64,000 nucleotides of DNA from Siphonodentalium dalli (Eukaryota; Mollusca; Scaphopoda; Gadilida; Siphonodentaliidae): NCBI GenBank assembly GCA_032622095.1, contig CP136063.1, positions 85,165,980 to 85,229,979 of the forward strand, written 5' to 3'. Below, in pieces: positions 12,526 to 22,984 of the stretch (position 1 is the stretch's first letter; every line of letters starts with the position of its first letter). Position numbers and translations under genes: made by a program. The notes under the pieces are model-generated. The model had not been told where the DNA came from, did not search any database, and saw only the letters and a program-made list of their open reading frames with translations.

Positions 12526-13350
12526 TCATAGATGAGGTGAATAGTTCAATGGAGTTATTGTATGGTTATTATTGGTGCGAAGCAGTAGCCTATAAGCATG
12601 GTGTGTGTGTGGGGGTATATTAGCTGTATGTTCACCTGTGTGTTGTTTATGTATATATAGAGTGACTGTATGGTTATGCGTGGGATATGCATGCGTACCT
12701 TGGATGACTATTGTCATGGATGGGTGTATATGTATACATATGTTGACTGCATGATCATGTGTGGGACTGTGGGTGTATGAATAAATATCGAGTTGTTGTA
12801 TGCTTATTATGTGCAACGAATGTAGGTGTACATGGAACGACTGTACGGTCATGATTGTTGAAGTGTATATTAATACCTGGATCATAGATGGATGGTCATT
12901 GACGGCGTGTGGGTATATATGAAGTGCCCTTGTTGTCATGGTCGTATATGTGATGTATATGCAACTCTCCCGTGGCTGTATTATCATTGGTGGAAGTATA
13001 CATAGACGTATGATCATGGATGGTGAGTATAGATGGTGAGTGATCATGGTGCGTATAGATGGTGAGTGATCATGGATGGTGAGTATAGATCGAATGGCTG
13101 AATTGTCATGGGCGAGGTGTATATATGCAAATATGGAGTGTACGAATGGTCGTGCGGTGTATTGGTATATCCATTGGTTAGGTGTATATGTATACCCGGA
13201 TTGACTATGGTCATGAGTGGGGTTTATGTGTATACCTTGAGTGGGTATATGGTCATGTATGTGAAGAAAAGGTATACAGGGCGTGGTTCTGATTACCACT
13301 TCACAATTATATGAAACCCGCGTATCATGTAGAAGGGTGGGGGCTGACAC
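12526..13350 (-). repeat. His-rich minisatellite frame, unit 4
   Basis: Copy of the minisatellite in unit 4. The frame is open, with a few replacements relative to unit 1 (D to N near residues 15 and 262 and L to R near residue 100). All changes seen are substitutions that do not break the frame. Confidence 0.7.
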
Positions 13351-13694
13351 ACTCTTTACTTTTTATCACAAACTGGCCGCGGGGATGGAAAATATGGCTA
13401 TTTTTTTTATACCACACTATAGATTGAAAATCCTTTTTTTTTAAATGTTTCTCGTATGTTTTTTTTTCAAAGTTGCAATTAAAACGTGTCTTCGAATCAA
13501 AATGCTTTTCATAGAAATGTTTGTTGCTGGAAGTGTCGGAAAGAGATACAGATCATCTAGTTTTGACCAAAGTTATAACAACCCTACTCCCTGTCATCAC
13601 GTCACTGTGTATAATTAGCACCTGCTGGCACCTTGCAAGCAGTCACAGACGAGTTGCAGGCACCTGTCGGGAACGCCGCGCACCTTGCAGACAG

Positions 13695-13901
13695 TGGACA
13701 GCGGACAGTCAGTCAGTAAGTCGGGACCACTCGTCCTCCTATGGCTGCGAACCCATCCAGTGAAAGTCCCTTCAGGTGGGGAAAACCACCATCGGGGACG
13801 TATTACACCACATGGGCTCGACCAAAGCATAGCGACCCTGTTCACCGCCAGCGGGGAACAGATACTACACTTTGATCTTAGCCAAAAGGCCGAGAAGCGA
13901 T
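13695..13901 (-). ncRNA. U2 snRNA-headed sequence, copy 4
   Basis: Fourth array copy, with the U2-type 5' end at 13901. It is unchanged although its unit has received a transposon about 360 bp upstream (minus-strand sense). Confidence 0.75.
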
Positions 13902-14264
13902 TATTGCTGTATATGCCTAATTTTAAATCGCACATTTCATGGTAAGATTAATTCCGACATTTAATAAATTATATAATCACGAAACGCTCTTTAACTTCGG
14001 AAAAAAAAACCTAAAAGAGGGGTTAAAGTGAAATTTCAGCGTGGCTCCATATCTAATATCAATTGGTATGTCAATATGTACATATGCTTTAGTGACGAAG
14101 TGAACAATTCTATTACTAATCTACTCCACTATATTGGTTATCGCTAACCAGCTAGATTAACGTCTTAATTCGTTTAATCGTTTTATTAAAATTCAAGCCC
14201 CACAAACAAATTGAATTTTAATAGATATAATTATATTTTGTTGTATTAATAGTACCCCGGTTAA

Positions 14265-14758
14265 AGACACGGTTGGCCTTGGCGGTGGGTATCCTGTGAA
14301 AATATCTCCACCCGTCAAAAACCGCCACAAACAGAAAGAACATCAAAATGTAAATAGACTTTGTCCGTATACAAATAAGAAATATCGCATAAACAGTATG
14401 GTATGGTCATTTGTTTGACCATTGTTATGTAAACAAAAGCATAAAAAGTTACTTTTCTGGTGTTTGTTTATATTATGATGGTAAACATAAAGAGCGTTCT
14501 TTGTTGATGAATACCTGATATGGAACTAATAAAGAGCGTTTATGACATTAGTGTGTGATTAGCCAGTAGCATTGTGCTGTCTTCTGTAACACAATCAGGC
14601 TCTTGCTTAGGTAAAATATAGTAGGTCTTTATGACAACATGCTGTTTACGCGATTGTCATGGTATATATGAACGGAACTGTATGCGTTTTAATGTTTTTC
14701 TGTTTACGGTGTTTGGAACAAATATGAATATTTTCGACAATTAAGGCCGCACGTGCCT
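14265..14758. mobile_element. TTAA-flanked non-autonomous DNA element (piggyBac-like MITE), copy 1
   Basis: A 494 bp insertion bounded by TTAA at 14261-14264 and 14759-14762, at a site that is uninterrupted in the other units. The ends are imperfect inverted repeats: AGACACGGTTGGCCTTGG at the left and, on the opposite strand, AGGCACGTGCGGCCTTAA at the right. No open frame of note lies inside. TTAA target duplication with short inverted ends is the hallmark of piggyBac-type transposition, so a piggyBac transposase probably mobilised it in trans. A second copy lies at 52515-53012. Confidence 0.85.
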
Positions 14759-16916
14759 TTAAGGGGAGAGAAAAATAGCCATAAGGCTCATTGCAGTGTT
14801 CCTCCGCACGGAAATCTTTAGTAAAAGGCGAAAGATTTATTCGTGTTTGAGGAGAAACCAGAGCTAAAAGATATAAAATTCAGAAACAGCCCAACCTAGC
14901 AGGCTGCTCCACCAAAGAAGGTGTGATATGAAACAAAGAGAAATTACAACAAAGACAAATTACAACAGCGCGACACCTATTTTCAGCGATAAAGGAATCA
15001 TCCGCACAAGACATTGCCTGACAATCGAAACAATATCCAATTATAACACTTCTGACATTAAAATTTCGGTATTTATTTTGACCCTCGTATATTCTGGAAA
15101 TTAGAATAGAGTTATACTTCGTTTGGTGACGAATAAGCGAGATCAAGGAAACAGGGAGCTAAATGTGTTCTAGAGTCCGGGAGCGAGTACACCGTGGAAT
15201 GCTAAAGGTGAAGGTAACTGAAGAATGACCTTCACCTGATACATGCGACACGTTATTAAAGGATGGCATTTCGCTTATTTGATTTGTACATCATATCTAA
15301 ATCATTTAAACTGGTGAATGAATGGGGGAATGGCCGGATTTGTGTGAGCCGGAAATTTATTTAACTAGCTGCTGTAGTTCTGGGTTTTTCCAGATCAAAT
15401 TTGGCTGTGGGATAGCCCTGTCGTACACTTTGGGGATTTATTTTAAAACGTAAACACATGACCTATGATTTTTCTTGCATTTTCGTGATCAACTGGTGTC
15501 AATCTAACTGGGTAAACATCACTGGTATAGCGGATTAAGGCAAATTTTCAAGACAATTGTTCAAATTGTGACTAAAGCATGAAACTTTGCACATATGTAG
15601 ATATACATATACTTATTGGTATTAGATATGGAGCCACGCTGAAATTTCAATTTACCCCTCTTTTAAGGGGTTTTCAGAATTTAAAGAGCGCTTCATGATT
15701 ATATAACTTGTTAAACGTCGCAAATAATCTTACCATGAAATATGCTATTTAAAATTAGGTATATACAATAAGCATGACTCTGAGAGATATAATGCCACAT
15801 TTTTATGGTAAAATTGGAGCTCCCCGTCCAAGATGGCCATCGAAATGGCAACTGAAAGAGGACATTTTACGTTTTTTACCAATATCTTCTAGATCAGGTT
15901 CTGCTGTATGGAACTGGTTCGGAAATGTGACTTTATTTTGAATTTTTCGTGTTAGTGACCATTGGAGCAATGAAATATGCCATTTGAATTATCCCAGTCC
16001 CTTCTGATCACTCAATAATTAGATTATACACAACTCCGTATGAAATTTCACCAAAAATCAACGTTAGAATTCTAGTCAATTTTTAACAAGAAATTGAGAG
16101 AACTGTGCAAATTAAGTGAGGCATACAAATACTTATGAATATTTGAACTCAATGGAACAAAAATTGTCACTTTGTCTGAAAACTGATGGCTGTCAAAATG
16201 GCGGCCAAAACCTGAAAATTTGTAAATATTGCCCCATCATGCCATGTAATCGCTTATAAGTTGTGATTGACAAATGCAATTGGCTATGCTGTCTTATATA
16301 CATTGAATATTCTCACATCTATGATGCACATTGGTTAGTTTAGTTATATAAATGTAACCATTGACATTACCAGAATTATTGGACTTTTATATCACAACTT
16401 GACATAAAAATCGGCCAAATTTATTTACTTTTCAGGTTTGGACCAATTATTCAAGTATATGGAACTATCTTTGGCATCAATGATGTTTTTGATCTGTCTT
16501 AAATTCGTCACACTAATGTGTTTTTAGACAACATTACTCAAGACGGCTTCCAAAATGGCAACCACATTTGGTAAAAAAAATTCACGTATTCCGAGCAGTA
16601 TTCTCGGTTCCCAAGAGTTAGCCAATTGTAACTCACTTGGTTGTAAACCATGTTGCTTACTCCACTGACGACTACATGTTTCATTCTCGTTGTTTGTGTA
16701 CCTTCTGAGGCGGCATTCATTTTAAATGATGTACTGCAGTATGGAGTTTACCAAAAATGTCTTTTGGGACTCTATCTATATTTTTGATCAGAAATGGGCA
16801 GAACGTCTAAACGGAACTGAGTGAAACCATATTATGTGGCTACTCTCGACCATTAGCATAAAATCAATTTAATATATGGTGTATATCAAAATGGCAGCCA
16901 GTGAGTGAATGTGTGG

Positions 16917-17741
16917 TCATAGATGAGGTGAATAGTTCAATGGAGTTATTGTATGGTCATTATTGGTGCGAAGCAGTAGCCTATAAGCATGGTGTGTGTG
17001 TGGGGGTATATTAGCTGTATGTTCACCTGTGTGTTGTTTATGTATATATAGAGTGACTGTATGGTTATGCGTGGGATATGCATGCGTACCTTGGATGACT
17101 ATTGTCATGGATGGGTGTATATGTATACATATGTTGACTGCATGATCATGTGTGGGACTGTGGGTGTATGAATAAATATCGAGTTGTTGTATGCTTATTA
17201 TGTGCAACGAATGTAGGTGTACATGGAACGACTGTACGGTCATGATTGTTGAAGTGTATATTAATACCTGGATCATAGATGGATGGTCATTGACGGCGTG
17301 TGGGTATATATGAAGTGCCCTTGTTGTCATGGTCGTATATGTGATGTATATGCAACTCTCCCGTGGCTGTATTATCATTGGTGGAAGTATACATAGACGT
17401 ATGATCATGGATGGTGAGTATAGATGGTGAGTGATCATGGTGCGTATAGATGGTGAGTGATCATGGATGGTGAGTATAGATCGAATGGCTGAATTGTCAT
17501 GGGCGAGGTGTATATATGCAAATATGGAGTGTACGAATGGTCGTGCGGTGTATTGGTATATCCATTGGTTAGGTGTATATGTATACCCGGATTGACTATG
17601 GTCATGAGTGGGGTTTATGTGTATACCTTGAGTGGGTATATGGTCATGTATGTGAAGAAAAGGTATACAGGGCGTGGTTCTGATTACCACTTCACAATCA
17701 TATGAAACCCGCGTATCATGTAGAAGGGTGGGGGCTGACAC
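16917..17741 (-). repeat. His-rich minisatellite frame, unit 5
   Basis: Copy of the minisatellite in unit 5. The frame is open and shares the L to R change near residue 100 with unit 4, but not the two D to N changes. Confidence 0.7.
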
Positions 17742-18085
17742 ACTCTTTACTTTTTATCACAAACTGGCCGCGGGGATGGAAAATATGGCTATTTTTTTTA
17801 TACCACACTATAGATTGAAAATCCTTTTTTTTTAAATGTTTCTCGTATGTTTTTTTTTCAAAGTTGCAATTAAAACGTGTCTTCGAATCAAAATGCTTTT
17901 CATAGAAATGTTTGTTGCTGGAAGTGTCGGAAAGAGATACAGATCATCTAGTTTTGACCAAAGTTATAACAACCCTACTCCCTGTCATCACGTCACTGTG
18001 TATAATTAGCACCTGCTGGCACCTTGCAAGCAGTCACAGACGAGTTGCAGGCACCTGTCGGGAACGCCGCGCACCTTGCAGACAG

Positions 18086-18292
18086 TGGACAGCGGACAGT
18101 CAGTCAGTAAGTCGGGACCACTCGTCCTCCTATGGCTGCGAACCCATCCAGTGAAAGTCCCTTCAGGTGGGGAAAACCACCATCGGGGACGTATTACACC
18201 ACATGGGCTCGACCAAAGCATAGCGACCCTGTTCACCGCCAGCGGGGAACAGATACTACACTTTGATCTTAGCCAAAAGGCCGAGAAGCGAT
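18086..18292 (-). ncRNA. U2 snRNA-headed sequence, copy 5
   Basis: Fifth and last copy in the window, with the U2-type 5' end at 18292. The Tx1-type LINE is inserted about 430 bp upstream of it (minus-strand sense), so any distal promoter elements there would be displaced. Confidence 0.75.
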
Positions 18293-18718
18293 TATTGCTG
18301 TATATGCCTAATTTTAAATCGCACATTTCATGGTAAGATTAATTCCGACATTTAATAAATTATATAATCACGAAACGCTCTTTAACTTCGGAAAAAAAAA
18401 CCTAAAAGAGGGGTTAAAGTGAAATTTCAGCGTGGCTCCATATCTAATATCAATTGGTATGTCAATATGTACATATGCTTTAGTGACGAAGTGAACAATT
18501 CTATTACTAATCTACTCCACTATATTGGTTATCGCTAACCAGCTAGATTAACGTCTTAATTCATTTAATCGTTTTATTAAAATTCAAGCCCCACAAACAA
18601 ATTGAATTTTTATAAATATAATTATATTCCATTTTATTAATAGTACCCCGGTTAAGGGGAGAGAAAAATAGCCATAAGGCTCATTGCAGTGTTCCTCCGC
18701 ACGGAAATCTTTAGTAAA

Positions 18719-19057
18719 TTTTTTTTTTTCTTTCTTTTTTTTTTCTCCAAATTTTCATGTCGTCTCAGTTCTATGTTCATCAAATTTCAGTGGGTATGTC
18801 TGACCAAGTTTCACTAGGAAACTAAAGTAGCAACCGGCTTGTCAGACTCCATAGCTTCATCATCGTCGACATGGTTCTTTATTAAAAACACAATACAGTT
18901 GAAGACGAAATACGCGTACAGACACATTACAAACACAAGACGAAAACGAAACGCGAGACAACACAACAGCACAGCATCAAAAACATTTGGACATCACAAA
19001 AACAGCAATCCGAAACACACATTCATGATGCACCCTGAAATATACTAATATCTAATA
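18719..19057 (-). other. LINE 3' UTR and A-rich tail
   Basis: Region downstream of ORF2 in minus-strand sense. It holds AATAAA at 18883-18878, about 140 bp before the A-rich end, and finishes in a run of A broken by G (T-rich 18719-18745 on the plus strand). This resembles the poly(A)-type tails of L1-like elements rather than a simple microsatellite tail. Confidence 0.75.
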
Positions 19058-22000
19058 TTAAAATAAATATTCTAATATGTTTTTATCGTCAAATTTTGCA
19101 AATAATGACCAGTGATCATGGAACATTTCTAACGGGAATCTTTGACTGTCTACTAGTATTCTGTATTTGATATCGTGAATGAAGAAAAAAGCAATGTCTG
19201 TTCTAGATATGTTTTTTCGATGGCTGTATACTCTGTTTCTGCTTGACCAAATTACTTGCCTATATGTGGCTAAAATATATAAATATGTCCCAAGGTGTGC
19301 AGGCGATAAAGCATTTGTTAGCATAGCTGGACTCACCGAAAATAAAATTAATCTGGCTTCTATGCGAAGTGGTCCACCTACTAATCTGACTAAAAGTTCA
19401 TAAAGAGCGTTTCTGATGAATTTTAAGAATTTGCAATGTAGAAAGCGGTGATATACTGTCTCAGCTTCTGGGCAAAATATACAATTATATGTTCTGGAAA
19501 TATTTAAGGAGCGTAATAAACTTTGACACAATATGGTGTTGTGCGAAATGATCCATGATACACGTCTTCCTAATGGTTCCATGAAACTGTGACGCAGCAG
19601 TTCCCAGACGCGCGCAAAAGGCACGTCGGGGAACTGCAGTTTCACTTTAGGAACGACTTTATCTTTATTTATAAGTAAATTGTAGTAGTCACATGATTTC
19701 ATATTAATGTGATCAATATTTGCAGAATCTACGGAACGTAACAGTTGTAAACAGGACTTGTAAAATGGGGAGGGGTTCAAAGTATGTGGAGCGGAATTCG
19801 AAAATAAATTCGGGTTGTAATTTCTAAGTTGTAGTCCGAGCCAATATCTGGCAAAGTATAACCATTTCTTGTCTTCTGCGGAATAAATAACTTGTCGGAT
19901 ATGATTCAAACGAAAGGCTTTCATTTTCAGATTGATGTTGACTACGGCTAAGCCTCCGTCAACATAATCTTGAAAGAGAACTTTGCGTTTGACGAGTTCA
20001 ATTTTAGAGCCCCAGATAAAACGAAACATTTGTCTTTGAAATCTGTCATGATAAAAGCGAGGTAACTCTAAAATTTGTCCGACATACCATAGTTTGCTAC
20101 ATGCAAAAACTTTTGATACAGTTGTCTTTCCATGATAGGATAATCGTCGCGAAGTCCATAAATTTAATATTTTTTCATACTTTATCCATATTGAATGCCA
20201 AATATCATCTGAGGTCATGTTCTTTCCGAAATTAATGCCTAGTAATTTTTGGGGTCCATCAGGCCATGAAATTCCGAAAGCATGATCGTCAGATACTCGG
20301 AATTTACCAAATTGTAGGCCTTTTGTCTTATTGATATTAATTTTGGACCCTGAAGCTCTGCCATAGCGCTGTGCTAGTAATAAAAAGTGTTTAACTGATT
20401 TTTCATCTTTACAGAAGGCTGTTGAATCATCGGCATAGAGGGAAATTTTGACTTGTTCGGGGCATCCGGGGGCATGTAACCCTATAATTCTTTTATCAGC
20501 GCGAACTTTAATGGCGAATGGTTCAAGGCATAGAACGTAAAGTAGGGGAGATAAACTGCACCCTTGGCGGACTGAGCGTGATATGGGGAATGGTGGGGAA
20601 ATGTGTCCGTTAATATAAACGGAACTGGTTGCATCATTATACAATAATCGTACGAAAGAACAAAACATTGGACCAAAACCGAAAGATTGGAGACATTGGA
20701 ATAAATATGTGTGATCTACCCTATCAAAGGCTTTCATTTGATCTAGACAAATAAATGATATTGAAAGATCTTTTTGTTCTACATAATCTAGAATGTTGCG
20801 AAATAAATGCAGGTTGTCAGTGATTGATCGACCCGGAACAGAACAAGTCTGGTCCGGGTGGACCACTTCGCCAAGAACTTGTTTCATTCGCATAGATAAA
20901 AATTTTGAAAGAATCTTGTAATCTAGATTTAAAAGGGAAATAGGTCTCCAATATGCTAGTTCTTCCGCACGAGCTTTATCTTTGCAAATTAACGTAACGA
21001 GACCAGTTCTCTGTGAAGGCGATAATGAACCTGTTAAATATAGTTTGTTATATAAAGTGAGCAATTTTGGCCCTATGTAATCAAAAAATGTCAAATAAAA
21101 GTCTCGTGTGAGACCGTCGGAGCCAGGGGCTTTACCAGATTGCATGTTTTTTAGAGACAATTTTATTTCATCTAAGGTAACTGGTCCCTCACACGAATTT
21201 GCTGACGTGTTCGAAATTTGTGGCACATCGTTTAAAAATTCATTCCTTATCTCTGGGTCTACTTCTTCTGCTGAGTACAGCTTTTTATAAAAATCTCGAG
21301 CATGGTTAAGAATCGCGTCGTTTGTATCATACGTGTCATGTTCGTCGTGTATTTTTAGAATAATTTTTTCGGAACTATTTTTGCTTTCTTTCATTGAAAA
21401 ATATTTACCCGGTTGTTCGTTTCCATCTTGAAATTGTACTCTGGCTCTAATTTTTGATCCTTCTGAAACATTTTGATCTAATTTTTGAAGTTGTCTTTTG
21501 ACTGCTAAAATTTCTGATGTATATGTACCTGGGTCTAATGTATCTTGGCTTAAAATATATCTATAATATTTTTCGCATTCCATAACTGCTTTTCTTTTAA
21601 CTTTTGCTTTTTTCTTTGAATAAATTATACAAAAACTTTTTATTTTTTCCTTCGTTGAGTCCCACCATATGTCTATAGATTGGCTGATGGGCGGTAAATT
21701 ATTCCAAAGTTTTATAAACTCATTCAAGAACTTTTTATCTTTTAATAGAGAATCATTAAATTTCCAGTAACCTGGTCCTTGTGTAATTTTGGATTTTTGT
21801 ACCATTTTCAAGATTACATAGTCATGGTCGGAAAAAGAACATGGTTTAATGTCTATCGAAATTACATCTTCTTTATTCCGTTTATAAATATAGAATCTAT
21901 CTATGCGAGTAGCTACGCCTTTGCGTGTCCATGTTGTGTTAACTAGTGTTGGATTTAAATGTCTAAAAATATCAATCAATTTATATTCCGTGCAATAAGA

Positions 22001-22510
22001 TTCTATAGTTTTGGATCCGACTGTACCATATATGGGGTTCCCGCCACGTTTATCTAATCTGGTATTTGAAACGCAATTAAAATCTCCTCCCCAGATAAGG
22101 CATCTGTTTGTTTTAAGATGAGAATGAATATTTTCGAGGAATTCTACACGCTCGCTTTCAGCAGTTGGGGCATAACTGTTTACAATTCGATATCGAGATT
22201 CCCCAATCGAAAAATCAACAACTAAAAGTCTGCCTTCAAAATCACTAAAATTATTTTCTAAAGTAAAAGGGACCCAATTTGCAAATAAAATTCCAACACC
22301 ACGAGTTAGGTTAGTACCAAAAGACCAAAAAGATTTCCCTCCCCAATCAGAGTTAACTTGCTTTGAAAAAATTGTGTTATCTACATGCGTTTCTTGCAGG
22401 AGAATTATGTCAACTCTGTTAATCGCGCAAAAAGTAAACAGTTCAGCCCGTCTAGACATGTTACGTAAACCATTCGCATTTAGCGTTATAAATTTAAGGT
22501 CGTGATCCAT
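19058..22510 (-). CDS. LINE ORF2: APE-type endonuclease and reverse transcriptase
   Basis: A 1150-residue frame without interruption. Residues 1-235 form an apurinic-type endonuclease: LNANGLRN near 10-17, LLQETH with the catalytic Glu at 40, GGDFN at 141-145 and SDHD at 227-230. The reverse transcriptase lies at about 430-760. It shows YWRPISLL near 520, CLDQMKAFDRVDH with the first catalytic Asp near 590, VRQGCSLSP near 648 and YADD at 692-695. A C-terminal zinc-knuckle pattern (C-x2-C-x7-H-x4-C) sits at 1010-1026. The AFDRVDH and RQGC-LSP blocks and the two-ORF layout fit the Tx1 branch of the L1 group. In the family the endonuclease nicks the target and the RT copies the element RNA there. 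No stops, frameshifts or missing catalytic residues are visible. Clade assignment rests on motif recognition only. Confidence 0.93.
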   Translation of the reverse strand: MDHDLKFITLNANGLRNMSRRAELFTFCAINRVDIILLQETHVDNTIFSKQVNSDWGGKSFWSFGTNLTRGVGILFANWVPFTLENNFSDFEGRLLVVDFSIGESRYRIVNSYAPTAESERVEFLENIHSHLKTNRCLIWGGDFNCVSNTRLDKRGGNPIYGTVGSKTIESYCTEYKLIDIFRHLNPTLVNTTWTRKGVATRIDRFYIYKRNKEDVISIDIKPCSFSDHDYVILKMVQKSKITQGPGYWKFNDSLLKDKKFLNEFIKLWNNLPPISQSIDIWWDSTKEKIKSFCIIYSKKKAKVKRKAVMECEKYYRYILSQDTLDPGTYTSEILAVKRQLQKLDQNVSEGSKIRARVQFQDGNEQPGKYFSMKESKNSSEKIILKIHDEHDTYDTNDAILNHARDFYKKLYSAEEVDPEIRNEFLNDVPQISNTSANSCEGPVTLDEIKLSLKNMQSGKAPGSDGLTRDFYLTFFDYIGPKLLTLYNKLYLTGSLSPSQRTGLVTLICKDKARAEELAYWRPISLLNLDYKILSKFLSMRMKQVLGEVVHPDQTCSVPGRSITDNLHLFRNILDYVEQKDLSISFICLDQMKAFDRVDHTYLFQCLQSFGFGPMFCSFVRLLYNDATSSVYINGHISPPFPISRSVRQGCSLSPLLYVLCLEPFAIKVRADKRIIGLHAPGCPEQVKISLYADDSTAFCKDEKSVKHFLLLAQRYGRASGSKININKTKGLQFGKFRVSDDHAFGISWPDGPQKLLGINFGKNMTSDDIWHSIWIKYEKILNLWTSRRLSYHGKTTVSKVFACSKLWYVGQILELPRFYHDRFQRQMFRFIWGSKIELVKRKVLFQDYVDGGLAVVNINLKMKAFRLNHIRQVIYSAEDKKWLYFARYWLGLQLRNYNPNLFSNSAPHTLNPSPFYKSCLQLLRSVDSANIDHINMKSCDYYNLLINKDKVVPKVKLQFPDVPFARVWELLRHSFMEPLGRRVSWIISHNTILCQSLLRSLNISRTYNCIFCPEAETVYHRFLHCKFLKFIRNALYELLVRLVGGPLRIEARLILFSVSPAMLTNALSPAHLGTYLYILATYRQVIWSSRNRVYSHRKNISRTDIAFFFIHDIKYRILVDSQRFPLEMFHDHWSLFAKFDDKNILEYLF

Positions 22511-22984
22511 GACAAAGGTTAGAGGTGACGGCGGTAATTGGAAGCCATGGTTGTGTCACAAAGGTCAGGTGTAAAGTTCGCGTGAACCATGAAAGATACT
22601 CGCTGAGTAGGGACAAAGAGAAAGACTCACTGAGTAGATTAGGAAAGCGTGTACAATGCCCCGGTAGCGAGTGCCGTTTACCGCGATCCAGGTCAGCGAA
22701 TTCGGTGTACTTTAGTGTGGCAGATTCAATTAGCCAATTTGCGTTACTGGCAAAGAATAAAGCGTTGTATTGAATGTGTGTTAAAATACAGCGATACGGA
22801 CAATACATATAATGAGACGACAATAAAACACGGCAGTTCGGTACACAGAGTTCATTGAGAGTAATTAGATAGGAATTGTCAGGGGCGGTCGTGGTCAGTT
22901 GAGGGTCGCGGGAGAGTTGGGATGAAATCGTGGGGCCTGCCTGGGTCTGAAATTTGGGTTTTTGTTTATACATACAAATACATA
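22511..22984 (-). other. LINE inter-ORF region
   Basis: 474 bp between ORF1 and ORF2 of the LINE. One open stretch of 159 codons crosses it on the minus strand in a different phase from ORF2. Its composition shows no domain and I do not call it a gene. A separator this long suggests ORF2 is translated by re-initiation or internal entry rather than by frameshifting. Confidence 0.5.

Larger units (their letters stand above)
11673..16056. repeat. Array unit 4, interrupted by a TTAA element
   Basis: Full copy of the unit interrupted at 14265-14758 by a TTAA-flanked non-autonomous element. In the other units the same position reads CCCCGGTTAAGGGGAG without interruption, so unit 4 gives a clean filled-versus-empty comparison. 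It shares the deletion of unit 3 near position 155 of the unit and a GTGCGTATAG variant with unit 5. Confidence 0.95.
1..18718. repeat. Tandem array of ~3.89 kb units carrying a U2-headed sequence
   Basis: The window opens inside a head-to-tail array. Taking base 1 as the unit phase, the same start recurs at 3894, 7788, 11673 and 16057, giving unit lengths of 3893, 3894, 3885 and 4384 bp. The last is 3886 plus a 498 bp transposon insertion with its duplicated TTAA. The fifth unit stops at 18718, where a LINE is inserted. Units look more than 99% alike by eye, differing by scattered substitutions and short indels, which points to recent amplification or concerted evolution. The array must continue left of the window. 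Tandem U2 loci are known in other animals; this arrangement suggests such a locus or something derived from one. Confidence 0.97.
16057..18718. repeat. Array unit 5, truncated by LINE insertion
   Basis: The first ~2660 bp of the unit, stopping inside the motif GGAAATCTTTAGTAAA where the poly(A) end of the Tx1-type LINE begins. The variant near 18590-18640 matches unit 1, while the minisatellite variant (GTGCGTATAG) matches unit 4. The unit is therefore a mosaic, as expected from unequal exchange or gene conversion. Confidence 0.95.

Noticed and set aside
18270-18292. LINE insertion directly into the U2 head, as for U2-targeted LINEs
   Set aside because: The LINE junction is at 18718/18719, about 430 bp away from the U2 head, which is intact.
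22494-22973. 159-codon frame between LINE ORF1 and ORF2
   Set aside because: No domain, atypical composition, and it lies in what should be the inter-ORF spacer.
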